DNA from: Bifidobacterium polysaccharolyticum | Lineage (GTDB): Bacteria > Actinomycetota > Actinomycetes > Actinomycetales > Bifidobacteriaceae | Direction of reading: 5' to 3' | DNA: 64,000 nt | Assembly: GCF_016101585.1 (NCBI RefSeq) | Contig: NZ_JACFQG010000001.1 | Span: 620,001 to 684,000 of the forward strand | Shown here: positions 28,475-38,185 of the stretch, piece after piece | Layout: each line of letters begins with the position of its first letter | Position numbering within the stretch: the stretch's first letter is position 1 | The notes under the pieces: model-generated | Databases searched by the model: none | What the model saw: only the letters and a program-made list of their open reading frames with translations | Told to the model about the DNA's origin: nothing | Program-made: the position numbers and the translations under genes

Positions 28475-29745
28475 GCTGTCATGTCTATCAAAGCATCGGC
28501 CCTTTGGCGTGCCTCATGCTCGACTTGCTCCATTACCTCCACGGATGTGAATGTTCCCGGAAGATGCGTTTCCATGGCGTCCATGACTGAACGGATGGTT
28601 TTGACGATGTCCAGGTAAGGCAGCTGGTGATTCAGGAAGGCCCGGACCGCCTGCTCGTTGGCGGCATTGAAGACCGCAGTCATGGGCTCGCAGCTTCCCA
28701 GAGCCCGCCTGGCCAGGTTTACCGCCGGGAAGGCCTCGTCATCCAGCGGCTCGAAAGTCCAGGTGCTGGCCTTGGACCAGTCACAAGCCGCAGCCACATT
28801 GTCAAGACGGACGGGCGCCGACAGACCCAAGGCAATGGGCAGACGCATGTCAGGAGGCGAGGCCTGGCTTATGGTGGCCCCGTCCTGGAACTGGACCATG
28901 GAGTGGACCACGGACTGGGGGTGGACCACTACGGTGATCCGCTCGGGCTCGATGCGGAAGAGCCTGCTGGCCTCGATGACCTCCAGACCCTTGTTGACCA
29001 TGGTGGAGGAGTTGATGGTGACCACCGGACCCATGGACCAGGTCGGATGGTTCAAGGCCTGTTCAGGGGTGACCTCACGCATGGCTTGGCGGCTCCAACC
29101 CCGGAAGGGACCTCCTGAGGCAGTGACCACCAGACGGGCTACCTCTCCATGCTGCCCCGAACGCAGGGATTGCCAGATGGCCGAATGCTCGGAGTCGACC
29201 GGGTTGATCTGGCCCGGCCGTATCTCGGCGTCAAAGAGCAGATGGCCTCCGGCCACCACGGACTCCTTGTTGGCCAGAGCCAGTTGGGATCCGGCCTGCA
29301 GGGCCGCAATGGATGGACGCAGACCGACAGACCCAGTGATGCCGTTGAGGACCAGATCACTGCCGGAACCGGCCAGAGCCTGAACCGCCTCCATGCCTGC
29401 CTCCACCTGGATGCCAGTCAATCCAATGGCTTCGAGAGCCCGATGCAGAGCCGGAACCTGGGCCTTGTCGGCCAGAGCCAGACGAGTCACGCCAAAATCG
29501 CGGGCCTGGCGGGCCAGAAGCTCGACATGCGCGCCGCCAGCGGCCAATCCAGTCACCTGGAACCGATCCCTATGACGACTGATTAGATCCAGAGCCTGCG
29601 TGCCGATAGACCCTGTGGATCCCAGGATGACCAGGCTACGAGGCCCCTGGTCATCATCCCTGGGCGACCAGTCTGCCAAGGTGCGTTCACTACCGGCCAA
29701 CAAATCGGCCTGCCTACTTTCACTCATCACTGCAAGATGACTCAT
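28471..29745 (-). CDS. dxr: 1-deoxy-D-xylulose-5-phosphate reductoisomerase
   Basis: NADPH-dependent second enzyme of the MEP pathway (DXP to MEP). The 424-residue product has the nucleotide-binding loop [15 protein letters not shown], the metal/substrate segment [35 protein letters not shown] and the [19 protein letters not shown] block. A short N-terminal extension (residues 1-35) is present. The start overlaps the upstream DivIVA-repeat gene by ATGA. The product is the target of fosmidomycin in other bacteria. Confidence 0.97.
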   Translation of the reverse strand: MSHLAVMSESRQADLLAGSERTLADWSPRDDDQGPRSLVILGSTGSIGTQALDLISRHRDRFQVTGLAAGGAHVELLARQARDFGVTRLALADKAQVPALHRALEAIGLTGIQVEAGMEAVQALAGSGSDLVLNGITGSVGLRPSIAALQAGSQLALANKESVVAGGHLLFDAEIRPGQINPVDSEHSAIWQSLRSGQHGEVARLVVTASGGPFRGWSRQAMREVTPEQALNHPTWSMGPVVTINSSTMVNKGLEVIEASRLFRIEPERITVVVHPQSVVHSMVQFQDGATISQASPPDMRLPIALGLSAPVRLDNVAAACDWSKASTWTFEPLDDEAFPAVNLARRALGSCEPMTAVFNAANEQAVRAFLNHQLPYLDIVKTIRSVMDAMETHLPGTFTSVEVMEQVEHEARQRADALIDMTA

Positions 29746-31514
29746 CGACCGCCTTTATCCTGCTCTCCCTCGTCACCGAAGGCGGGGAAAGAAATATCGG
29801 GGATGTCCAGATCCATCTTGGGCAGATCCTGATTGAGCAGGGAGGCCAGATAAGAATCCGGATCTTGGTCCTGTTTATTCCCACGCGTGTTTTGCGAATA
29901 CCGGGGCTTGGCCCAGTCGGGCGTATCCGTGCTGCTTCCGGCTGTTTCTGCCCAGGGACGTTCACGGGTCTCAGGCGCTGCTGATGCCGGTTCCTCATAG
30001 CTGCCCAAGGGTCCGCCAGCGCCCAGATGGCCATCGACGAATGGCGAAGAGATAACCGAGGCGGCACCTGGTGTAGACGAAGCGACAGCGTCAGCACCTG
30101 CCGAGGCAGACGCTGGCGATTCTGGCCTTGCGGAGGGGTCGAACGCAGTCCCAGCCGAGGTGGAGGGGGCGGAAGCGACAGGTGCCGATTCGGTCTGGTG
30201 GAATACCGTCGGCTCTGGAGTCTGCAGTGCTGGAGAAGAGGAAGAAGGTGCCGCAGAGCTGAACGGCACTGATTGTACAGCCGACGCAGGTGCCGCAGGA
30301 GTGGTACGGGCTGGTGCAGATGCCGGGTCTGTAGCCGCTGGCGGCACCGAAGCGGACATGACCGATTCCTGTTGACCGGAGACTGCGGGATTGGCAGGGG
30401 CAATAGCAGATCCACCGCTGAATCCGGACGATGAGGCCGACCTCGCAGAAGAAGAGGCAGGAGCTGCCGCCGCCGCTGCCGAAGAGGGTGTATCAACACC
30501 CGTTGCACCGACAGCTGTGGCGCCAGCACCTACGGCTGCCCCAGCGCCTTCCTGGGCAAGCCGCTGGTTGACCGCCGAAGCCAGAGCACTCAGAGAACTG
30601 TTGGGCTGCGCCGTCGGCGTCGTAGGTGTCGTCTTCGTGCTGGCGGCCGGAGCCTCGAAGATGGCCCGCTCTGCCTGGTGCAGTTGAGCGAAATCATCCT
30701 GACTGCTCTGGTCACCCGCAAGAGCGGAGGCACTGGGAGTGCTCCATGCCGGTGCCTGGCTCTGTCCGATCAGCGGCTGAACGCCGGAAGATGAAGAGTC
30801 CTGGACCGGAAGCCGCGGCTGCGCAGGAACAGCAGCGGGCGCCGTCGAACTCTCGCTGGCTCTCTTTGCCTTTTCGCTAACCCGCGCAAAGGACTCAAGC
30901 TGCTCCAGGAGCTCAACTGCCTTGGCCAGGAAGAAGTCCACCTGACGCTCGTCATAACCCTTGGACCCTCGCCGCTGAGTGAAGATGACATTGGAGACGC
31001 GGTCAGCCGTGATGTCGGTGTTCTTCGACTTGCCCGAGTCCGTCTTCCGACCCTCCTGCAGGTTGAGCTGGTCAGAAGTCTTGTTGAGAACCTGCTCGAT
31101 CAGCCGCTCCACCTGCCTGCAGTCGTATGAGGGCATACCAGCATCCCCGCGCTTGAAAACGCTGCCCGAGGGTCTGCCGGCATGAGCGGTCAGCTCTGAT
31201 TGCAGACTGACCATCCTGGTCGTCCAACCATCCACGCCCACCCGGGCTATCTCCAGACTGGTCTGCCTGTCGGAAATCACCCTCTCCAGTCGGGAGAGGG
31301 CAGCATCTACCTGGGTGATGATATAGCCGTTCTTGCACAGGTCAAAGGAGGCATTGGCTATCTCCTCCTGGGTCAAATCAGGGTCCTGGCTCTCATAAAG
31401 TGAGTGCGCCCGCTCCAGGAAGGCATCCACCTGCTTGGTGTCATATCCCCACTTGCGCTTGCCCGAGCGCGCGATGGTCGCCTCGGTTCCACGGGCATCA
31501 GGCTTAGCTGACAT
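29742..31514 (-). CDS. DivIVA-repeat protein with long disordered tail
   Basis: A 590-residue protein with four DivIVA-like repeats in the first 230 residues, each centred on a G/S-Y-x-x-x-QV-[DE] motif: WGYDTKQVDAFLERA, NGYIITQVDAALSRL, PSYDCRQVERLIEQV and KGYDERQVDFFLAKA. From about residue 230 it becomes Ala/Ser/Pro/Thr-rich and low complexity, ending in a conserved-looking acidic C-terminus (LASLLNQDLPKMDLDIPD). The family resembles the DivIVA domain-repeat proteins of actinobacteria. A role in cell-pole or septum organisation is inferred; no enzyme domain is seen. It is the first gene of the dxr-ispG unit. Confidence 0.8.
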   Translation of the reverse strand: MSAKPDARGTEATIARSGKRKWGYDTKQVDAFLERAHSLYESQDPDLTQEEIANASFDLCKNGYIITQVDAALSRLERVISDRQTSLEIARVGVDGWTTRMVSLQSELTAHAGRPSGSVFKRGDAGMPSYDCRQVERLIEQVLNKTSDQLNLQEGRKTDSGKSKNTDITADRVSNVIFTQRRGSKGYDERQVDFFLAKAVELLEQLESFARVSEKAKRASESSTAPAAVPAQPRLPVQDSSSSGVQPLIGQSQAPAWSTPSASALAGDQSSQDDFAQLHQAERAIFEAPAASTKTTPTTPTAQPNSSLSALASAVNQRLAQEGAGAAVGAGATAVGATGVDTPSSAAAAAAPASSSARSASSSGFSGGSAIAPANPAVSGQQESVMSASVPPAATDPASAPARTTPAAPASAVQSVPFSSAAPSSSSPALQTPEPTVFHQTESAPVASAPSTSAGTAFDPSARPESPASASAGADAVASSTPGAASVISSPFVDGHLGAGGPLGSYEEPASAAPETRERPWAETAGSSTDTPDWAKPRYSQNTRGNKQDQDPDSYLASLLNQDLPKMDLDIPDISFPAFGDEGEQDKGGR

Positions 31515-31615
31515 CAGGCATCGACCTCCTGACCTTTCTTGTCAACGATCGTCGTGCATCGATTCTACGTGAGCGTTAAGACTCGACTTCGGGCACGCCC
31601 CCTAATGACCCCTGT

Positions 31616-31688
31616 GGTCCCGCCCGGACTCGAACCGGGGACATCCACCGTGTAAAGGTGGCGCTCTAACCAACTGAGCCACGGGACC
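31616..31688 (-). tRNA. tRNA-Val (anticodon TAC)
   Basis: On the minus strand a 73-base cloverleaf can be drawn. The acceptor stem is GGTCCCG/CGGGACC, the D-arm is GCTCAGTTGGTTAGAGC, the anticodon stem is CCACC/GGTGG around the loop TTTACAC (anticodon TAC), and the T-arm contains GGTTCGAGTCC. The CCA end is not encoded. It decodes GUA and related valine codons. Confidence 0.97.
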
Positions 31689-31808
31689 AGCACACTACCT
31701 TACCAGAATACACGGTGACAAGGCCGCACGGTGCGGCTATAATCCACTAGGAATTCGCGGCCATTGTCCGCAAACAAGAGCAACACACCATACGACAGGG
31801 GGTTCGGA

Positions 31809-33353
31809 TTGTCACAGACAGTCGATACAGGCAGTGGCAGGAAGACCAATCGCACCCTGGTGACGGTGGCGGTCTTCATTGCCACCTTTATGACGGCTAT
31901 CGAGGGGACCATCGTCTCCACCGCCATGCCCACCATCATCGGGGACCTGCATGGGCTGTCCATCATGAACTGGGTCTACTCCATCTATCTGCTCATGACG
32001 GCGGTTACCACGCCCATCTACGGCAAGCTTTCAGACCGCTTTGGCCGCAAACCGCTGCTGACCATCGGCCTGCTGGTCTTCGTCATCGGGTCCACCCTGT
32101 GTGCCCTGTCCCAGTCCATGCCCCAGCTGATCGGCGCCCGTTTTCTGCAGGGCCTGGGGGCAGGTGCCATCCAGCCGCTGACCTACACGGTTCTGGCCGA
32201 CATCTATCCACTGGACAAGCGGGCGGGCATGATCGGCCTGAACGGCTCGGCTTGGGGCATCGCCTCCATCATCGCCCCTCTGCTGGGAGGCTTCATCGTC
32301 CAGCAGATAAGCTGGCACTGGGTCTTCGCCATCAATGTGCCCATCGGACTGCTGGTCATCATCATGATTCAGCTCTTCCTGAGCGAGCATATCCAGGCGC
32401 GTGAAACCCGCGTCGACTACATGGGCATCGGACTGCTCAGCATCTGCCTGATCTGTCTCATGCTCTGCCTGCAGAGCCTGGGTTCGGCGGGCGATGCGCG
32501 CATCACCCTGATCCTGGCTGCGGCCACCGTGGTCACCTTTGCCCTGCTTCTTCATGTGGAGGGCCACCAGGAGGATCCCATCCTGCCTCTGCGACTCTTC
32601 CGCATCAGGACCTTCGTCATCCAGAACATCTGCATGCTCCTGGTGGCCGGATTCCTCATGGGCTTCGACACCTACATGCCCATCTGGATGCAATCCGTGC
32701 TGGGGATGAACCCCTCCCTGGGCGGCTTTGTGGTCACTCCATCCTCCATTCTCTGGCTCCTGGGCGCCTACCTTGCTGGACCGCTGACCATGCACCATCC
32801 GCCACACCGGGCCACCAACATCGGCCTGGCCTTCATCCTGACGGCCTGCATCTGCTACATAGCCGTTCCCCAGGCCACCGCCTACTGGGTCTTTCTGATC
32901 ATCTCGGCCGTGGTCGGCTTCGGCTTCGGCCTAACCATCACCACATCAACCATCACCGCCCAGAGCGTGGTGCCCGCAGGCGACGTAGGCGCCTCGACCA
33001 GCTTCAACACCCTGGCCCGTTCCCTGGGGCAAACCCTGATGGTCTCCATCTTCGGCATCGTCATGAACACGGTAATTGCTCGCGAGGTGCCTCAGCATAA
33101 GGGACTGACTGAGGACATGATGAACAGCATGATCAACCCGGCTACGGCAGGGAGCATCCCCTCCCGCCTGCTTGGCCCAGCCCGCACCATCGTCTTCAAC
33201 GGTTTGCATTGGATCTTCCTAGTGGGCCTGATCATCCTGCTCATGGCTCTGGTGGCCAACCTCTGCGACATACGCTCGCGGACCCTGCTGGCCGAATATC
33301 AGAACAAGGCCACGACGGTGGCTCCTGCCGTTGCCAAGAAGGACAAGCAGTAA
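31809..33353 (+). CDS. MFS efflux transporter, DHA2 (14-helix) type
   Basis: Drug:H+ antiporter-like exporter of about 514 residues with about 14 hydrophobic segments. Signatures are TIVSTAMPTIIGDL after helix 1, the loop motif YGKLSDRFGRKPLL (motif A), and motif B/C-like stretches RFLQGLGAGAIQPLTYTV and WHWVFAINVPIGL. The reading frame is open from 31764, but the TTG at 31809 with AGGGGG 6 bases upstream is the more credible start. The substrate cannot be deduced. It lies just after the tRNA-Val gene on the opposite strand and ends at a strong hairpin. Confidence 0.85.
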   Translation: MSQTVDTGSGRKTNRTLVTVAVFIATFMTAIEGTIVSTAMPTIIGDLHGLSIMNWVYSIYLLMTAVTTPIYGKLSDRFGRKPLLTIGLLVFVIGSTLCALSQSMPQLIGARFLQGLGAGAIQPLTYTVLADIYPLDKRAGMIGLNGSAWGIASIIAPLLGGFIVQQISWHWVFAINVPIGLLVIIMIQLFLSEHIQARETRVDYMGIGLLSICLICLMLCLQSLGSAGDARITLILAAATVVTFALLLHVEGHQEDPILPLRLFRIRTFVIQNICMLLVAGFLMGFDTYMPIWMQSVLGMNPSLGGFVVTPSSILWLLGAYLAGPLTMHHPPHRATNIGLAFILTACICYIAVPQATAYWVFLIISAVVGFGFGLTITTSTITAQSVVPAGDVGASTSFNTLARSLGQTLMVSIFGIVMNTVIAREVPQHKGLTEDMMNSMINPATAGSIPSRLLGPARTIVFNGLHWIFLVGLIILLMALVANLCDIRSRTLLAEYQNKATTVAPAVAKKDKQ

Positions 33354-33397
33354 TTCCATTGGCCGTCCGGATTCCTTCGGGAATTTCTCATGATGAA

Positions 33398-33443
33398 AAC
33401 GAGGTGGTGGGCATCGGGCTCAACCGATGCCCACCACCTCGTT
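33398..33443. terminator. Strong bidirectional terminator hairpin
   Basis: A near-perfect inverted repeat of about 20 pairs (AACGAGGTGGTGGGCATCGG and its complement) with a short loop lies between the MFS gene and the convergent DUF3052 gene. A short T-run is present on one side only. Confidence 0.75.
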
Positions 33444-33499
33444 CATTGGCGCTTATGCAATATGTCTGACTGCCGTAAGCCTCGGAACAGCCAGAAGTT

Positions 33500-33916
33500 T
33501 TACTTGCCCTTACCGAAGGCCCGCAGCTGAGTGGCGTTCCAATCCTTGCTGACGGTGGTAGGCATTAAGGCGTTCATGCCCGCCGTCTTGGCCGCATTGG
33601 AGACGACCCCCGGCGCCGATGCCCCAGGTCTGCCTGGTTTCGGGGTCAGCACCCAGAAAGGCGCGCCCTTGTTGACCATGGCCGAGGCATCCATTATGGT
33701 GTCCGCCAGATCGTCCTCGGCATCGCCGTCCCGCCACCAGATGATGACCCCATCCACGGCTGCGTCATAGTCCTCATCCACCAGCTCTTCGCCGGTCAGA
33801 TCCTCGATCCTGGTCCGAATCCCGTCGTCGACATCGTCGTCCCACATCCATTCCTGAACAATATCGCCGGGATGAAACCCGAACTCTTCCGCTGTATAGG
33901 TTGTAGTCTCAGCCAC
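33500..33916 (-). CDS. DUF3052 family protein
   Basis: Small acidic cytoplasmic protein of 138 residues matching the actinobacterial DUF3052 pattern: YTAEEFGFHPGDIVQEWMWD, then an Asp/Glu-rich stretch and VDGVIIWWRDGDAEDDLADT, and a C-terminal WNATQLRAFGKGK. No enzymatic motif is visible and the function is unknown. It lies between the MFS exporter and the PDZ protease. Confidence 0.8.
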   Translation of the reverse strand: MAETTTYTAEEFGFHPGDIVQEWMWDDDVDDGIRTRIEDLTGEELVDEDYDAAVDGVIIWWRDGDAEDDLADTIMDASAMVNKGAPFWVLTPKPGRPGASAPGVVSNAAKTAGMNALMPTTVSKDWNATQLRAFGKGK

Positions 33917-33967
33917 GGTTTCAGCATAACAACACTGCCGGAATTCACCAATTGGACCGGCCTTGTC

Positions 33968-34834
33968 TTATTTGCCCTTGGTGGCCGTGCAGTGGGGCAG
34001 CCCCTCCCCCTGGCCATGGCCGATGGCCACCAGGGCCTTGTAAGCCTCGTCCAAGGTGGACACCCGCACATCACGCAGCCCCTGTGGCACATGGCCTGCC
34101 ACCTGTGAGCAGTTGGCCGCCGGGGCCAGGAACCAGGTGGCGCCGTCCCGCTTGGCGCCCAGCATCTTCAGCTGGATGCCGCCGATAGCACCGACCTGTC
34201 CCTTTTGGTTAATAGTGCCGGTTCCGGCGATGGTCAAACCGCCGGTTTCCTGCTCAGGGGTGATCTTGTCGATGGCCCCCAGGGTATACATGAGCCCCGC
34301 CGAGGGACCGCCGATGTCGGCCACTCTCATGCTGAACTGCAGGCCTGACACGTCATACCCACGAGCCTTGAGAAAGGCCAGGGCCTGGGCCGAGGCGGCT
34401 TTCTGGGAGCCGTGCATGTCGCCCTGCTCCTGGCGCTTGTACTCCTCAACGCTCTGCCCGGGAGGCACCACGGCCTCCTGTGGAAGAACCGTCGCGTGGG
34501 GGTCGGCCCAGCCCACCAGGGCATCCAGATTGGAGGCCGGGTAGCCGGGGATTCCGCGGGCATTGACCGTGGTCATCAGCAAGCGGCCCTTGTCATGGTG
34601 GACCTGCCCGCCTTTCACCTTGATGACCGGTGAGCCTTTTGAACTTCCCAGCACATCCTGGGTAGGGCCCGGTGTCTCGATGGTATAAGGCGAGGGGAGG
34701 AAAAGCACCAAGAGGGCCAAAATGATCAAAAGACCGCCGACCAGCATTTTCCGGGTGGGTCCGCCAAGCGTCCCGATTCGCCTTTCGGGTGCGCCTGTGG
34801 CGCAGTGATCCGATTTCCCGTGCGGAAGTGTCAT
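33968..34834 (-). CDS. PDZ/Lon-like secreted serine protease (YlbL family)
   Basis: A 288-residue protein with one N-terminal membrane anchor (KMLVGGLLIILALLVLFL), a central PDZ-like region and a C-terminal Lon S16 protease fold. The catalytic Ser is in IGGPSAGLMYTLGAID, and the lysine of the Ser-Lys dyad is probably in QLKMLGAKRDGA. Start: the ATG at 34834 is used, because longer open frames upstream run into the promoter of the divergent Zincin_2 gene. The divergent pairing with a Zincin_2 gene is conserved in actinobacteria, which supports the call. Confidence 0.85.
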   Translation of the reverse strand: MTLPHGKSDHCATGAPERRIGTLGGPTRKMLVGGLLIILALLVLFLPSPYTIETPGPTQDVLGSSKGSPVIKVKGGQVHHDKGRLLMTTVNARGIPGYPASNLDALVGWADPHATVLPQEAVVPPGQSVEEYKRQEQGDMHGSQKAASAQALAFLKARGYDVSGLQFSMRVADIGGPSAGLMYTLGAIDKITPEQETGGLTIAGTGTINQKGQVGAIGGIQLKMLGAKRDGATWFLAPAANCSQVAGHVPQGLRDVRVSTLDEAYKALVAIGHGQGEGLPHCTATKGK

Positions 34835-34928
34835 AGCTCCAATATTATGGTTGATGAAGACGATAATCCCGGCAGGCGCCAACCTTGATGGCGGACGACC
34901 TGCCTTGGCGAGGACTGGAAACAAAGCA

Positions 34929-36566
34929 ATGGACGAGAATGCAATCCACCAATGGCTCATCGAGTGCTTCGGCCCGGTGCAGGGCGAGCTGGCCTGGAGT
35001 CAGTTCTCACAGCTGCCTGAGTCCATCCGCTCCCAGATGGCGGCCCAGGGAGCCGATCAGCTACCCAAACCCGCCGAGGTCCAGGCCCTGATCCAAGCCT
35101 TTACTGCCGGAGGGCTGAATACCCCGGCCGACATGCAGGCCCAGGCCGATCAGGGGCCCATCAACGTTGCACTGGCCAAGAACATCGCCTTGGGGCGCAC
35201 CAGGGCCGACCAGTCTGATACCACTGTCACAGCAGAGGACAGCGACCGGGTGGCCCGAGTCATGAGCGAAGCCAACCTTTGGCTAGACACCGTCTGTGCC
35301 TTTGACCCCGCCCCCGGCCAAACCGAAGCCCTGACCCGTGCCGGATGGATCGAGGGCAGCATAGACGCCTGGGTTCAGTTCGCCTCGCCAGTGGCCCAGG
35401 CGGTCAGCGAGGCCTTGACCTCCGTCATAAGCCAACGCTTCCATGGCTTCGACCAAGGCGAGATTTCAGGAATGTTCGCTGGACCTGTGCCCATCCCCCT
35501 TCCCGACAACCTCAAGGATCCGACCACGCTGATGAGGCTGCTGGGGAACACCTCATTCGCTATGCAGCTGGGGCAGGCCGCTGGCGAGCTGGCCAAGGAG
35601 GTCCGCGGAGGATTCGACCAGGGCATCCCGCTACTGAAGAACCCTGCTGGAGCCCTCATACCGCAGAACATCAAGGTCTACGCCAAATCCCTGGAGCTGG
35701 ATCTGGATGAGGTCACCCGCTACATGGCCCTCAAGGAAGCCGCCCATGCCCGGCTCTACGCCGCCGTCCCCTGGCTGATGCCACGCTTCGAGGCCCTGAT
35801 TGGCAAGTATGCTCGTGGAGTCTCCATCGACTTGGACGCTGTGGAGGACCAGCTGCGCGATGCTGAGCAAATCAACCCCGAATCCATCGCTGGCGCCATC
35901 AACCTCAGCAATGTCGGCATCGAGGACACCCCTGAGCAGAAAGAGGCCCTGCACAGCCTGGGCGACCTGCTGGCACTTGTCGACGGCTGGGTAGATTGCG
36001 TGGTCTGGAACGCCGGTATGGCCCACCTGCCCCATTTGGAGCAGCTGCGGGAGATGACCCGACGCGAGCGCGCTGTGGGCGGACCGGCCGAACAGACCTT
36101 CGAGTCCCTGCTGGGCCTGCATCTTCACCCCAAGCAGCTACGTGAGGCCGCCGACCTCTGGGAACGCATCACCACCGAGGAGGGAGTCCAGGGCCGTGAC
36201 AGCCATTGGTCCCATCCTGATCTACTGCCCTCCCTGCCTGTCAAGGATGAAGGCGGCCAAGGTGGGGCGTCGACCTCTGCAGACGGGCAATCCGAGCAGA
36301 AAACCGCCACTTCCGCCACCTCGGTGGACTGGGATGCCGAGCTGGACAAGTTATTGAATGCCGAGGAGAAAGATTCCTCTGCCGGTTCGACCGCTTCCGC
36401 CAACTCCGAAGCTTCTGATTCCGACATTTCAAATGATCAGGAACCTTCTGACCATGAGGACCCGGGCAACCAAAAGAGTGCCGGCAAGGATTCCAAGGAC
36501 ACCGACAACGGCAATACCGACCAGGATGACCCAGACAGAGACGATTCAGACAGCAACCAGGCCTGA
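34929..36566 (+). CDS. Zincin_2/DUF2342 family protein (putative metalloprotease)
   Basis: A 545-residue protein of the actinobacterial Zincin_2 (DUF2342) family. The core has LDLDEVTRYMALKEAAHARL, AAVPWLMPRFEALIG, then EDTPEQKEALHSLGDLLALV and VDCVVWNAG. A canonical HExxH is not obvious, so catalytic zinc binding is not shown here. The C-terminal 100 residues are low-complexity and acidic. The ATG at 34929 is chosen by family alignment of the start; the open frame extends back to 34851. It stands divergent to the PDZ protease. Confidence 0.78.
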   Translation: MDENAIHQWLIECFGPVQGELAWSQFSQLPESIRSQMAAQGADQLPKPAEVQALIQAFTAGGLNTPADMQAQADQGPINVALAKNIALGRTRADQSDTTVTAEDSDRVARVMSEANLWLDTVCAFDPAPGQTEALTRAGWIEGSIDAWVQFASPVAQAVSEALTSVISQRFHGFDQGEISGMFAGPVPIPLPDNLKDPTTLMRLLGNTSFAMQLGQAAGELAKEVRGGFDQGIPLLKNPAGALIPQNIKVYAKSLELDLDEVTRYMALKEAAHARLYAAVPWLMPRFEALIGKYARGVSIDLDAVEDQLRDAEQINPESIAGAINLSNVGIEDTPEQKEALHSLGDLLALVDGWVDCVVWNAGMAHLPHLEQLREMTRRERAVGGPAEQTFESLLGLHLHPKQLREAADLWERITTEEGVQGRDSHWSHPDLLPSLPVKDEGGQGGASTSADGQSEQKTATSATSVDWDAELDKLLNAEEKDSSAGSTASANSEASDSDISNDQEPSDHEDPGNQKSAGKDSKDTDNGNTDQDDPDRDDSDSNQA

Positions 36567-36591
36567 GTTCCGGGGGCCGAATCGGTAGCGC

Positions 36592-38082
36592 TCAGCGGTG
36601 AATGAACCGGCTTGGGGCGCGTCGGACGAAGGCGCTGCCGTCCTTGTGCTCCGCGTAGGAAAGGTGGAGAGTGTCCTCGGCCCGGGTCACCCCTACATAC
36701 ATGAGGCGACGCTCCTCCTCCAGGGCATCCCCTTCCGGAGGTGAGCCAAAGGGAATCAGCCCCTCGGCACAGCCCACGATGAAGACATGGGCGAACTCCA
36801 ATCCTTTGGCGGCATGAATGGTGGAGACCGTGACCCTCCCCTGGCCCATGCCACCCTCCAGCTGCTCCAGCACATCCTGCTTGCTCAGATCGACCGACTG
36901 GTTCTGCCAGCCTGACTCCGTGCGCACCCGGTAGCCGATTCCACGTTCGTGCAGGGCGCGGCAGATCAGGGTCTGCTGGGCGTTGATCCGCGTCAGGATT
37001 GCAAACTGGCTGGGCCGGGCCCCCTTCCGGATCATTGAAGATATACGAGAGGCGACGGCTCCAGCCTCATCACCATCGTCCTCATAACGGGTCATCACGA
37101 CCCTGCTGCCCTCCTGACGGGCTGAGGTCAGCTTCAGATAGTCACCACGCACCGGGGAGCGCGCCAGAATGCCGTTGGCGTAATGGACAACCCTTCCCGT
37201 GGACCGATAGTCGGTGGACAAGTCCAGGTCAGCCCTAATGCCCGGGAATTCCTGGGGGAAGTTCAGCAGGTAATAGGAGGTGGCCCCCGCGAATGAGTAG
37301 ATGGTCTGGGCCGGATCCCCCACCACGCACAGGTTCTGCCTGCCGTTGAGCCAGAGTTTGAGCAGCCGGTGCTGCAGTGGCGAGACATCCTGGTACTCGT
37401 CCACGGTCAGCCAGCCGATTAGGTTTCGAATATCTGCAGCAGCCTGACCATCATCTTCCAAAATGTGGCACACCAGCAGGAGAATATCGTTGAAGTCCAT
37501 CTGGTTGTGGGCGGCCTTGGAGCTCTCGAAGACCGTGTACAAGTCGACCATCCGATCAGCCTCCAGACCGGCCGGCGGCAGACGGTGACTGGCCGAGCAG
37601 ACCCGAACATAGTCCTGGGGGGCGATCAGCCCCACCTTGGCCCAGTTGATCTCAGCAGTCAGGTCCCTGACCTGGCCCGGGTCGGCCTCCTGCCCGCAGA
37701 CCCGTTGGTAGGCGGAGGACACCAGGGGGCTCACATCTTCAATCAGATCGGGAGGGTAGGTCTCACTGACCTGGGGCCAGACCCGCCTGAGCTGGTGCAG
37801 GGCCGCCGAGTGAAAGGTCGCCGCCTGCAGGGAGGACGACACGCCAAGCTTGGTCAAACGATCACGCATCTCGGCCGCAGCACGGACCGAAAAAGTCACT
37901 GCCAAGGTTCTGGATGGCTCCCAGCTACCGCTGGCGCAAGCATAGGCCATCCGCCGGGTTATGGTTCTGGTCTTGCCAGCCCCGGCCCCTGCGACGATCC
38001 GCACAGGCCCGTCAAGCACGGTAGCCGCCTGCCGCTGGGCGGGATCCAGACCCTCCAGCAGTCGTTCCTCATCCTCATGCAT
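36592..38082 (-). CDS. UvrD/PcrA-like superfamily 1 helicase, compact form
   Basis: ATP-dependent 3'-5' DNA helicase of 496 residues, well short of the usual 650-750. Walker A is AGAGAGKT at residues 31-38. The Walker B box TVDEYQDVSPLQ, motif III VVGDPAQTIYSFAGA, motif V STIHAAKGLEF and motif VI EERRLMYVGVTRAEDTL are intact. The stretch between motif IV and motif V is only about 45 residues, so the 2B subdomain, usually more than 100 residues, is essentially missing. The neighbourhood matches that of the UvrD2-like genes in other actinobacteria. It probably functions in DNA repair, but its activity may differ from that of full-length relatives. Confidence 0.88.
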   Translation of the reverse strand: MHEDEERLLEGLDPAQRQAATVLDGPVRIVAGAGAGKTRTITRRMAYACASGSWEPSRTLAVTFSVRAAAEMRDRLTKLGVSSSLQAATFHSAALHQLRRVWPQVSETYPPDLIEDVSPLVSSAYQRVCGQEADPGQVRDLTAEINWAKVGLIAPQDYVRVCSASHRLPPAGLEADRMVDLYTVFESSKAAHNQMDFNDILLLVCHILEDDGQAAADIRNLIGWLTVDEYQDVSPLQHRLLKLWLNGRQNLCVVGDPAQTIYSFAGATSYYLLNFPQEFPGIRADLDLSTDYRSTGRVVHYANGILARSPVRGDYLKLTSARQEGSRVVMTRYEDDGDEAGAVASRISSMIRKGARPSQFAILTRINAQQTLICRALHERGIGYRVRTESGWQNQSVDLSKQDVLEQLEGGMGQGRVTVSTIHAAKGLEFAHVFIVGCAEGLIPFGSPPEGDALEEERRLMYVGVTRAEDTLHLSYAEHKDGSAFVRRAPSRFIHR

Positions 38083-38185
38083 ACCCCCATTGTGTCAAAG
38101 GCCAATACCGGAACCAGCGGCGGCGTGCCCATGTGGTCAAGTGGACAACCGCGTCCACAACAGTCCTTGTATTATCCTTGAGAAT

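Noticed and set aside
34851-34928. Upstream extension of the Zincin_2 gene frame
   Set aside because: It overlaps the divergent promoter region and encodes no conserved residues; the ATG at 34929 matches the family start.
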